Positions 38,801 through 46,251 of a stretch of 64,000 nt of DNA are shown piece by piece. This DNA comes from Micromonospora inyonensis (GTDB lineage: Bacteria > Actinomycetota > Actinomycetes > Mycobacteriales > Micromonosporaceae). A model generated the notes under the pieces. That model ran no database searches and was not told the DNA's origin. It worked only from the letters and a program-made list of their open reading frames with translations. The position numbers were made by a program, and so were the translations under genes. The stretch's first letter is position 1. Each line of letters opens with the position of its first letter. The stretch spans positions 682,001 to 746,000 of the forward strand of contig NZ_FMHU01000002.1 of the NCBI RefSeq assembly GCF_900091415.1, in the 5' to 3' direction.

Positions 38801-38842
38801 GCCAACCTAAGGGCCAATCGCGGCGGTTCGAGAGAGCCAATT
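38801..38842. promoter_or_regulatory. Direct repeats GCCAAYC/T in the YczE-MocR intergenic region
   Basis: GCCAACC (38801-38807), GCCAATC (38813-38819) and GCCAATT (38836-38842) lie 12 and 23 bp apart in the 60-bp divergent promoter region, close to whole helical turns on one DNA face. MocR regulators are known to bind direct repeats, so this is the likely shared operator. Confidence 0.6.
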
Positions 38843-38856
38843 GGGAGGGAGTGGCC

Positions 38857-40311
38857 ATGACCAGCCAGGTTCGCGGGGGACAACTGGCCCGCCTGCTCGG
38901 TCAGTGGCATGCGCTGCCGGGCCGCCGCCGGTCCCCGGACTACGCCGCTCTCGCCGCCGCCGTCCGGGGCCTGCTCGCCGACGGCCGCCTGCCGCTGGGG
39001 GTACGCCTGCCGGCCGAGCGGGAACTCGCCGAGGCGCTGCGGATCAGCCGGACCACGGTCACCGCCGCCTACCGGGCGTTGCGCGAGAGCGGGCACCTGA
39101 CCAGTCGCCGCGGAGCGGGGAGCTGGACCATGCTTCCCGGCGGTCACCGGGTCGCCAGCTCCGGCCTGTGGACCCCCCAGGACGACCTGGACATGATCGA
39201 CCTGGGCATCGCCGCGCTGGCCGCCCCGCCGGAACTGGTCCCGGCCACCCGGGCCGCCACCGAGGACCTGCCCCGCTACCTGGGCAGCGCCGGCTACCAC
39301 CCGACCGGGATCATCGAGCTGCGGGAGGCGATCGCCCGCTCGTACGCCGAGCGTGGCCTGCCCACCAGCCCCGAGCAGATCATGGTCACCAACGGCACCC
39401 AGCACGCGTTGGACCTGGTGCTGCGGCTGGCGCTCGCCCCGGCCGGCAGCGTGCTCGTGGAGTCGCCGACCTACCCCAACGCGCTCGCCGCGCTCGCCGC
39501 GCGACGGGCCCGGATCGCCACCCACGGGCTCGCGCTCGACGCCGGCTGGGACGCGGACCTGCTGCTGGCCAGCATCCGCCAGTCCCGACCGCGGCTGGCC
39601 TACCTGATCCCCGACTTCCAGAACCCGACCGGCCACCTCATGCCGGTGGACCTGCGCGAGCGGGTGGTCGGGGCGGCCCACGCGGCCGGGACCGACCTGG
39701 TGGTCGACGAGTCCTTCGTCGACCTGCCGCTGGACGGCACGCCGGTGCCCCCGCCGACCGCCACCTTCGACCGGCACTCGCGGGTGATCACGATCGGCGG
39801 GATGAGCAAACCGTACTGGGGTGGATTGCGCATCGGCTGGGTGCGCGCCTCCGCCCCGCAGGTGCAGCGGCTGGCCGCCGCCCGGATCGGGGTCGACATG
39901 TCCAGCCCGGTGCTGGACCAGCTCGTCGCGGTCCACCTGCTCGCCGACGCGGCGACGATCGTGGCCGCCCGCCGGACGCAGCTCGCCCACCAACGGGACG
40001 CGCTGCTGGCCGCGTTAGCCGAGCGGCTGCCGCAGTGGCGGGTCACCGTGCCGCGCGGCGGGGTGACCCTCTGGGCGGAACTGGACGGGCCGGTCTCCAG
40101 CGCCCTGGCCCGGGCCGCCGAGGAGGTCGGCGTACGCCTGGCACCCGGCCCCCGGTTCGGGCTGGACGGCACGCTGGAGCGCTTCCTGCGGCTGCCGTTC
40201 ACCCTGCCCGCCGCCGATCTGGTCGACGCCGTGCACCGGATCGCCGCGGTCCGGTACGACCTGGACCGGGCCGGCCGTCCGCAGTGGCGCGAACCCTCCG
40301 TCATCGCCTGA
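38857..40311 (+). CDS. MocR-type GntR/aminotransferase-like regulator (YczR group)
   Basis: A 484-residue fusion. The GntR winged-helix domain (about 25-95) contains GVRLPAERELAEALRISRTTVTAAYRALR; an aminotransferase-like domain (about 115-475) carries the PLP-lysine K318 in GGMSKPYWGGLRIGW. PLP or a derivative probably serves as effector. It is divergent from the yczE-like gene, which it is expected to control. GGGAGG lies 8 nt before the ATG at 38857. It does not resemble an active biosynthetic aminotransferase by context. Confidence 0.9.
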   Translation: MTSQVRGGQLARLLGQWHALPGRRRSPDYAALAAAVRGLLADGRLPLGVRLPAERELAEALRISRTTVTAAYRALRESGHLTSRRGAGSWTMLPGGHRVASSGLWTPQDDLDMIDLGIAALAAPPELVPATRAATEDLPRYLGSAGYHPTGIIELREAIARSYAERGLPTSPEQIMVTNGTQHALDLVLRLALAPAGSVLVESPTYPNALAALAARRARIATHGLALDAGWDADLLLASIRQSRPRLAYLIPDFQNPTGHLMPVDLRERVVGAAHAAGTDLVVDESFVDLPLDGTPVPPPTATFDRHSRVITIGGMSKPYWGGLRIGWVRASAPQVQRLAAARIGVDMSSPVLDQLVAVHLLADAATIVAARRTQLAHQRDALLAALAERLPQWRVTVPRGGVTLWAELDGPVSSALARAAEEVGVRLAPGPRFGLDGTLERFLRLPFTLPAADLVDAVHRIAAVRYDLDRAGRPQWREPSVIA

Positions 40312-40370
40312 GCGCCGCCCCCGGGCAACCGTCCGGCGCACGGACCCCTCGTCCGGCCGGGACACGGGCT

Positions 40371-40412
40371 GGCCCCGGGCGGTTCCCTCGCGACGAGGGT
40401 CCGCCCGGGGCC
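40371..40412. terminator. Strong bidirectional hairpin between convergent genes
   Basis: GGCCCCGGGCGG (40371-40382) pairs with CCGCCCGGGGCC (40401-40412), and CCCTCG (40385-40390) with CGAGGG (40394-40399), around a 3-nt loop. It lies between the MocR gene (plus) and the ligase gene (minus) and can end transcription from both sides. Confidence 0.75.
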
Positions 40413-40422
40413 GGGTGGTGGG

Positions 40423-42249
40423 TCAGATCTCGGCGAGCGCGCCGTCGTACATCTTCTCGATCTCGGTGGCGAAGTTGCTCTCCACCCCGCGCCGCTTGAT
40501 CTTGAGCGACGGGGTGATCTCGCCGTCCTCGATGGTCAGGTCGCGCGGCAGGATGGTGACCTTCTTGATGGTCTCCCAGCGGTTGAGCTTGCTGTTCAGC
40601 TCCGCGACGTACCCCTCGACCATATCCTTCGCCTGCGGCGAGGTGGCGATCGCGGTGTAGTCGCGACCCGCCAGCGGCCCGCCCGCCGCCCAGCCCTTGA
40701 TCGCGTCCGGGTCGAGGGTGACCAGCATCGTGCAGAAGTTGCGGGCCTGGCCGATCACGAGAGCCTGCGAGGTGTACGGGCAGATCGCCTTGAACATGCC
40801 CTCAATGTGCGACGGCGCGACGTACTTGCCGCCGGAGGTCTTGAACAGGTCCTTCTTCCGGTCGGTGATCTTCAGGTAGCCGTCGGCGTCCAGCGTGCCG
40901 ATGTCCCCGGTACGGAAGAACCCGTCCTCGGTGAAGGCGGTGGCGGTCTCCTCGGGCAGGTTGTGGTAGCCACGCATCACCGGACGGCCCCGGAGCAGGA
41001 TCTCCCCGTCGGTGTCGATGCGGCACTCCAGGTCGCCCATGGCCTGCCCGACGGTGCCGATCCGCAGCCCGTCCGGCCGGTTGACGAAGTTGCCGGCGCT
41101 GGTCTCGGTGAGGCCGTACCCCTCGGAGATCGGCAGGTTGGCCGCGGCGAAGAAGGTGGCGATCTCCGGGCTCAGCGGAGCGGACCCGGAGACCAGCACG
41201 CGGATCCGGCCGCCGAGCCGGTCCTGGATCTTGCTGAACACCAGCTTCTCGGCCAGCCGGTGGCGCAGCCGGAGCCCGCCCGGGACCGGCTTGCCGGCCT
41301 GCTCCAGGGCGACCTTCTCCTTGCCGACCCGGACCGCCCAGGCGAAGATCTTCGCCTTCACGCCGCCGGCGTCCCGCGCGGTGGTGACCGACTTGTTGTA
41401 GACCTTCTCGAAGACCCGGGGCGCGCCGCACATCAGCGTCGGACGGACCACGGAGAGCAGTTCGACCAGCTTGTCCACCCGGCCGTCGACGTAGGTCGGC
41501 AGGCCGACGTGGGTCGCCCCGCAGAGCAGGGTTTTGCCGAACGAGTGGGACAGCGGGAGCCAGAGGTACTGGAGGTCGTCGCTGCGGAGCAGCCCGACGT
41601 CGGCCTGCGCGACCCCCTCCCAGCACCAGCCGCCGTGCAGCAGCTCGACGCCCTTGGGGCGGCCGGTCGTCCCGGAGGTGTAGATCAGCGTGGCCAGGTG
41701 GTCCGGTCCGAGGTTCTCGACGATCCCCTCGACGAGGCCCGGCTCTGCGGCCAGCGCCCGTGTGCCCTGCTCCTCCAGCTCGGCGAGGGTGAGCTGGGGG
41801 ACGGCCGCGCCGGGGTCGGCGGTGCCGTCGAAGAGGACCACGTGGGTCAGCGCGGGCAGGTCGGCCCCGGCGATCTTGGCAGCCTGGGTGGGGTTCTCGG
41901 CGAAGAGCACCCGCGAGCCGGAGTCGGCGACGATGTAGCAGGTGTCCTCCGGCTCGGTGGTCGGGTAGACCGTGGTGGTCGCCCCGCCCGCGCACATGAC
42001 GCCGAGGTCGGCGACGACCCACTCCAGCCGGGTGTTGGCCAGGATGGCCACCCGGTCCTCGAGTCCGACACCCAGACCGTGCAGGCCGGCGGCGACCGCC
42101 TTGGCCCGGTGCCCCACCTGTTCCCAGGTCAGCCAGACCGGTCCCGAGTCGTCGGGGGCGGGATGGGCGAAGGCGGGGCGGTCCGGGGTGGCCGCCACGC
42201 GCTTGAGGAACATGTCCGGGATCGAACGGTACGGTACATCGAGAGCCAT
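40423..42249 (-). CDS. Long-chain fatty acid:CoA ligase (AMP-forming)
   Basis: A 608-residue ANL-superfamily enzyme of the FadD15/AMP-dependent long-chain type. Motifs are the P-loop YTSGTTGRPKG, GYGLTETSAG, the TGD core in FFRTGDIG and the hinge DRKKDLFKTSGGKYVAPS. It would activate free fatty acids for lipid synthesis or degradation at the membrane face. I chose the ATG at 42249 (GAAGG 9-12 nt upstream); a GTG at 42291 is in frame but lacks a ribosome-binding site and lies in a GTGACCACGATCAC palindromic stretch. Confidence 0.92.
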   Translation of the reverse strand: MALDVPYRSIPDMFLKRVAATPDRPAFAHPAPDDSGPVWLTWEQVGHRAKAVAAGLHGLGVGLEDRVAILANTRLEWVVADLGVMCAGGATTTVYPTTEPEDTCYIVADSGSRVLFAENPTQAAKIAGADLPALTHVVLFDGTADPGAAVPQLTLAELEEQGTRALAAEPGLVEGIVENLGPDHLATLIYTSGTTGRPKGVELLHGGWCWEGVAQADVGLLRSDDLQYLWLPLSHSFGKTLLCGATHVGLPTYVDGRVDKLVELLSVVRPTLMCGAPRVFEKVYNKSVTTARDAGGVKAKIFAWAVRVGKEKVALEQAGKPVPGGLRLRHRLAEKLVFSKIQDRLGGRIRVLVSGSAPLSPEIATFFAAANLPISEGYGLTETSAGNFVNRPDGLRIGTVGQAMGDLECRIDTDGEILLRGRPVMRGYHNLPEETATAFTEDGFFRTGDIGTLDADGYLKITDRKKDLFKTSGGKYVAPSHIEGMFKAICPYTSQALVIGQARNFCTMLVTLDPDAIKGWAAGGPLAGRDYTAIATSPQAKDMVEGYVAELNSKLNRWETIKKVTILPRDLTIEDGEITPSLKIKRRGVESNFATEIEKMYDGALAEI

Positions 42250-42372
42250 CGCTGTAACCGCCTTCAGGGGTGGTGACGTGATCGTGGTCACGCTGGTCTG
42301 CGGTTACCGAAGGGTATTGCGTACACCCGGTCATCGGCTAGCCCCGGTCCTCCGGGGCCGTGTCCCGGGTCG

Positions 42373-43323
42373 TCAGGCGTACCGGGAGGCGGCGAGTGAC
42401 CAGTCCCAGGTGGCCCGGATCCAACCCCGGCGGGCCGCCACGAACCGGTGGGTGGCCGGGTCGGCCGTGCGCAGCAGCGCCGTCTCCCGCTCGGTGTACG
42501 CCGTCAGCGCCCGGTTGAACAGCTCCGCCGCGGCCAGCAGGGCGGCCTGCTCGGCGTGCTGCTCCTCCCCGGCGATGGCGGCGACCAGGTTGTGCCCGTC
42601 GCCGGTCGACCGGTACTCCTTGCCGTAGGAGAAGACGTCGTTGCACCAGCAGACCAGGTTCGCGGCGAGGGTCTCCAGGGTGGCCAGCGCCGGGTCGGTC
42701 CGCTCGTCCGGCGGCGGCCCGTCGTACGCCAGGTCGGTGAGGGTGAAGCTCGGGTGGACCGCGCCGGTGTGCCGGCGCATCTGCACGTACTCGGCGACGC
42801 CGGGCACCCGCCGGTGCTCCCGGTTGGCTGCCTCCCAGAGCAACGCCAGGAGGTACTCCCGCAGCTGCCCGGTGAAGGCGAGCAGCACCGCCGGACGGGC
42901 GTGCGCGCGGACCCGTCGGCACAGGTCGTGCAGCGCGACCCCGCGCGGACCTGCGGTGCCGAGCAGCGCCGGGGGCGCCGGGTCGCCCCGCAGGTCGAGC
43001 ACGTCGAGCAGGCCGGCCACGGTGGGGGCCAACCGGGTCGGGGTGTCGCCCAGCCCGTCCTCGTCGCAGGCGTCGTCCACCGCGAAGAGCCAGGTGATCA
43101 GATCGGTCAGCAGGCGGAGCCGGGCCACCGGTGCCTCCGGGCAGGCCCGCCCGGCCAGGTCGGCGGCGGCGGCCCCGGCGAGCCGTCGTCGGCTCTCGGC
43201 GGACCTGGTCAGGCCCAGCCGGTCGGCCCAGTCGGCGCTCTCCCGGGCGACCTCGGCGACCGCCGGGTGACACCGGCCCGGGAACGGTGGTTCCCGTAGC
43301 GTAGAAAGCGCGAAACTCCGCAT
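42373..43323 (-). CDS. Orphan class I terpene synthase
   Basis: A 316-residue protein with the bacterial class I terpene cyclase motifs. The metal-binding DDACDE starts at D83; the NSE triad is N228/S232/E236 in CNDVFSYGKEY. An arginine pair (R183/R184) sits about 45 residues before it as the probable diphosphate sensor, and the C-terminal R314-Y315 pair is also present. It should ionise a prenyl diphosphate (FPP or GPP/GGPP) and cyclise it. I cannot tell the product. No P450, methyltransferase or prenyl synthase lies nearby. The start ATG at 43323 has a GGGGGTGG tract upstream. The gap 43324-43472 holds no gene. Confidence 0.88.
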   Translation of the reverse strand: MRSFALSTLREPPFPGRCHPAVAEVARESADWADRLGLTRSAESRRRLAGAAAADLAGRACPEAPVARLRLLTDLITWLFAVDDACDEDGLGDTPTRLAPTVAGLLDVLDLRGDPAPPALLGTAGPRGVALHDLCRRVRAHARPAVLLAFTGQLREYLLALLWEAANREHRRVPGVAEYVQMRRHTGAVHPSFTLTDLAYDGPPPDERTDPALATLETLAANLVCWCNDVFSYGKEYRSTGDGHNLVAAIAGEEQHAEQAALLAAAELFNRALTAYTERETALLRTADPATHRFVAARRGWIRATWDWSLAASRYA

Positions 43324-43472
43324 GCCACCCCCTGCCACACCGTCCCGGGCGGGGCGGACCGACAAATCCGTGCGGGGGCAAGATATCGGACTTGTTCTTT
43401 CCGTTCGCCCCCGCCCCGGTCCGGAACGGTCGCGCCCCTGCCTGGCGGCCCGGTGGCCGGCCGCGGGGTCGG

Positions 43473-44102
43473 TCAGAGGCCCAGCTTGGCGGTACGCAGC
43501 CGGTCGGCGGTCGCCGCCGGTCCGTCCAGTTGCACCCGGGCCGCGCGCTGACGCCCGGAGAGGAAGAGGGTCAGTTCGCCGGGGGCGCCGACCAGCCGGA
43601 GCGCCTCGCCGCCGCGCCCGCAGCGCACCTCCCCGTGCCCCGGGGCCTGGACGAGCAGGCTCGCCGGGAACCGGCGCAGCGCGAACCGGGCCATCGGGGC
43701 GACCCGCTTCCACAGCGCGGCGTGCAGCCCGACCGGCAGGTCGCGCGGCTGCCAGCCGGGGTCGGCCCGCCGGACGTCCTCGTGGTGGATGAAGAACTCC
43801 ATGGTGTTGACCAACTCGTCGGTCAGCGGGTTGCTCAGCGGGCTCCACACCGGCGGCTGGCGCACCTGCGCCACCAGTTCGGCCCAGGGACGCGCCGCGA
43901 TCCGCAGCCGCATCCGCTCGGCGTACCCGCGCAGCGGGGGCAGCAGGATCCCGCCCGCCGCGTCCGGCCGGCGCTCGCGGACCACCAGGTGGGCGGCGAG
44001 GTCCCGGGCCACCCAGCCCTCGTTCAGGGTCGGCGCGTCGGGGCCGAGGGCCAGCATGAGGTCGGCGAGCGCCTGGCGCTCCGATCGGGCGTACCGCGAC
44101 AT
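43473..44102 (-). CDS. TIGR03085-family (DinB/maleylpyruvate isomerase-like) protein
   Basis: A 209-residue protein of the four-helix DinB-like fold. RDLAAHLVVRERRPD carries the first conserved His, and MEFFIHHEDVRRADPGW supplies the HHEDVRR signature of TIGR03085. Members probably bind a metal; some relatives are mycothiol-dependent enzymes, and mycothiol is the main actinobacterial thiol. Its own reaction is unknown. I chose the ATG at 44102 because TACCAT ends 6 nt upstream and the homologous region starts here; the frame is open to 44165. Confidence 0.85.
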   Translation of the reverse strand: MSRYARSERQALADLMLALGPDAPTLNEGWVARDLAAHLVVRERRPDAAGGILLPPLRGYAERMRLRIAARPWAELVAQVRQPPVWSPLSNPLTDELVNTMEFFIHHEDVRRADPGWQPRDLPVGLHAALWKRVAPMARFALRRFPASLLVQAPGHGEVRCGRGGEALRLVGAPGELTLFLSGRQRAARVQLDGPAATADRLRTAKLGL

Positions 44103-44108
44103 TCCCCG

Positions 44109-44114
44109 ATGGTA
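44109..44114 (-). promoter_or_regulatory. -10 box (TACCAT) for the TIGR03085 gene, leaderless type
   Basis: On the minus strand TACCAT ends 6 nt before the ATG at 44102. Confidence 0.4.
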
Positions 44115-44183
44115 GGCCGCGCCCCGCCGCACCACCCGACATGGCGCGGCGCACTCGTGCCACACCGGACAATTCCGAACCCG

Positions 44184-44206
44184 GGTCGGCGTGCGGGACG
44201 CCGACC
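44184..44206. promoter_or_regulatory. Inverted repeat upstream of the ABC exporter
   Basis: GGTCGGCGT (44184-44192) and ACGCCGACC (44198-44206) pair perfectly around GCGGG, 49 nt before the exporter start. A GATAAT box follows at 44222-44227. It may be an operator or a leader hairpin. Confidence 0.4.
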
Positions 44207-44254
44207 GGTAAGGATGAGGGAGATAATTGCGGCTTACGGCGGGGGAAGTAGAGC

Positions 44255-46141
44255 GTGTCGAGCGGGACGAGTACGGCCGTGCTCATCCGGGGCCTCCGGG
44301 TCCTCGGGCGGGCCGTCCGGGAACAACCACGGATCTTCACGATCGCGGTCGGCGGCAGCGTGCTCTTCGGCGCGATGGTGATCGGCAGCGCGTACGTGAT
44401 CGGCGCGGTGGTGGGCGACGTGGTGGTGCCCTCCATCACCCGGGGCTCGGTGGAGGCCGGCGTGCTGGCGCTGGCCGCCGCCGCCCTTCTCGGGATCAGC
44501 GTGCTGCGGGTGATCGGCATCTTCGGGCGGCGTCTCGGCGCCGGTTACATGCAGTACCGCCTCCAGGCGGCCTACCGCCGCCGGGTGACCCGACGCTATC
44601 TGGAGCTGCCGCTGGCCTGGCACCAGCGGCACGCCACCGGCACCCTGCTCTCCAACGCCAACTCCGACGTGGAGGCCGCCTGGTACCCGATCGCGCCGCT
44701 GCCCTTCGCGGTCGGGACGCTGGTGATGGTGGTCGGGGCGGTCGTCACGCTCTTCCTCACCGACTGGGCGTTCGCCCTGGTCGGGGTGGCCGTCTTCCCC
44801 GCCCTGTTCGCGCTCAACGTGGTCTACTCCCGGCGGATGGCCCCCCGGCAGGCCCGCGCCCAGCAGTTGCGCGCCGAGGTCAGCGGCATCGCCCACGAGA
44901 GCTTCGACGGCGCGCTGGTGGTCAAGACGATGGGCCGGGAGGCGCAGGAGACCCGCCGGTTCGCCGCCCGCGCGGGTGAGCTGCGCGACGCGCTGATCGC
45001 GGTCGGCCGGCTGCGCGGTCTGTTCGACCCGCTGCTGGAGACCCTGCCCAGCATCGGCACCCTGGCGGTGCTGGTGGTCGGGGCGGTCCGGTTGCGCCAG
45101 GACGCCATCACCGTCGCCGAGCTGGTCAGCGTCGCCTTCCTGTTCACCGTGCTGGCCGTACCGGTGCGGGCCATCGGCTGGGTCCTCGCCGAACTGCCGC
45201 GCAGCGTGGCCGGGTGGGACCGGGTGCAGCAGGTGCTCCGCGCCACCGGCGAGATGGCCTACGGGGACCGGGTCGCCGACCCGGCCGACGGCGGGCCGGC
45301 CACGCTCGCCTTCACCGACGTCTCCTTCCGGTACGAGCCGGCCGAGGCGCACCTGCCCGGCGCCGAGGTGCTCGGCGGGGTCACCTTCACCGTGCCCGCC
45401 GGGCGCACCGTCGCCCTGGTCGGCCCGACCGGGGCCGGCAAGTCCACCATCACCGCCCTGGCGGTGCGCCTGGTCGACCCGGACGCGGGCACCGTCACCC
45501 TGGACGGGGTCGACCTGCGGGAGCTGACCGCCGCCTCGCTGGCCGGCAACGTCGCGCTGGTCGCCCAGGTGCCGTTCGTCTTCGACGACACGGTGCGCGC
45601 CAACATCACCCTGGACCGGCCGGGGATCAGCGACGACGACGTCTGGGCGGCACTGCGGCTGGCCGAGGCGGACGGGTTCGTCGCGGCCCTGCCCGAAGGG
45701 CTGGACACCCGGGTCGGCGAGCGGGGCACCTCGCTCTCCGGCGGTCAGCGGCAGCGACTCACCCTGGCCCGCGCGCTCGCCGGCCGGCCCCGGCTGCTGG
45801 TGCTCGACGACGCGACGAGCGCGGTCGACCCCCGGGTCGAGGCGGCGATCCTGGCCGGGCTGCGCTCGTCGGCGACCGACGGAACGGGTCCGGGCACCTC
45901 GATCATGGTGGCGGCGTACCGGCGGGCCACCATCGCCCTGGCCGACGAGGTCATCTACGTCGAGCAGGGCCGGGTGGTGGCCCGGGGCACGCACGCCGAG
46001 CTGCTCGCCACCGTGCCCGGCTACGTGGACCTCGTCACCGCGTACGAGCAGGCGGAGACCGACCGCGAGCAGGCCCGTACCTACCAGGATCCGGCGGTGG
46101 TCCCGGTGGCCACCGGCCTCGAAGTGGAGATGGACCGGTGA
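44255..46141 (+). CDS. ABC exporter half-transporter with a degenerate ATPase site
   Basis: A 628-residue half-transporter: six membrane helices (about 25-310) and an ATP-binding domain (about 350-590). Walker A GPTGAGKST (from 390) and signature LSGGQ (from 494) are intact. The catalytic Glu after Walker B is Asp (D519 in LDDATSAVD) and the switch His is Tyr (Y555). With the next gene it forms a heterodimer like TM287/288. The substrate is unknown (drug, lipid or peptide). GTG start. The gene ends in a GTGA that opens the junction repeats. Confidence 0.9.
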   Translation: MSSGTSTAVLIRGLRVLGRAVREQPRIFTIAVGGSVLFGAMVIGSAYVIGAVVGDVVVPSITRGSVEAGVLALAAAALLGISVLRVIGIFGRRLGAGYMQYRLQAAYRRRVTRRYLELPLAWHQRHATGTLLSNANSDVEAAWYPIAPLPFAVGTLVMVVGAVVTLFLTDWAFALVGVAVFPALFALNVVYSRRMAPRQARAQQLRAEVSGIAHESFDGALVVKTMGREAQETRRFAARAGELRDALIAVGRLRGLFDPLLETLPSIGTLAVLVVGAVRLRQDAITVAELVSVAFLFTVLAVPVRAIGWVLAELPRSVAGWDRVQQVLRATGEMAYGDRVADPADGGPATLAFTDVSFRYEPAEAHLPGAEVLGGVTFTVPAGRTVALVGPTGAGKSTITALAVRLVDPDAGTVTLDGVDLRELTAASLAGNVALVAQVPFVFDDTVRANITLDRPGISDDDVWAALRLAEADGFVAALPEGLDTRVGERGTSLSGGQRQRLTLARALAGRPRLLVLDDATSAVDPRVEAAILAGLRSSATDGTGPGTSIMVAAYRRATIALADEVIYVEQGRVVARGTHAELLATVPGYVDLVTAYEQAETDREQARTYQDPAVVPVATGLEVEMDR

Positions 46142-46251
46142 GCGTGAGGAGTGAGCTTGCGAGCCCCGCAGTCGCGAACAGCGACGGCCCGGTGAGCGTG
46201 AGGAGTGAGCTTGCGAGCCCCGCAGTCGCGAACGAGAGGCTGATCCGGTGA
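46138..46251 (+). repeat. Two 54/56-bp junction repeats forming a micro-ORF between the ABC genes
   Basis: Copy 1 (46138-46191) and copy 2 (46192-46247) share an identical 42-bp core beginning GTGAGCGTGAGGAGTGAGC. A 37-codon frame starts at the GTG overlapping the first gene's stop and ends at the TGA (46249-46251) overlapping the second gene's GTG. The peptide would be VSVRSELASPAVAN twice plus linkers. The core contains GTGA three times (offsets 0, 6 and 13), offering stops in two frames and restarts. A truncated relative lies at 31933-31955. Confidence 0.9.

Noticed and set aside
42250..42291. Longer start (GTG at 42291) for the acyl-CoA ligase
   Set aside because: No ribosome-binding site; the extra 14 residues are not part of the family fold and overlap a palindromic stretch.
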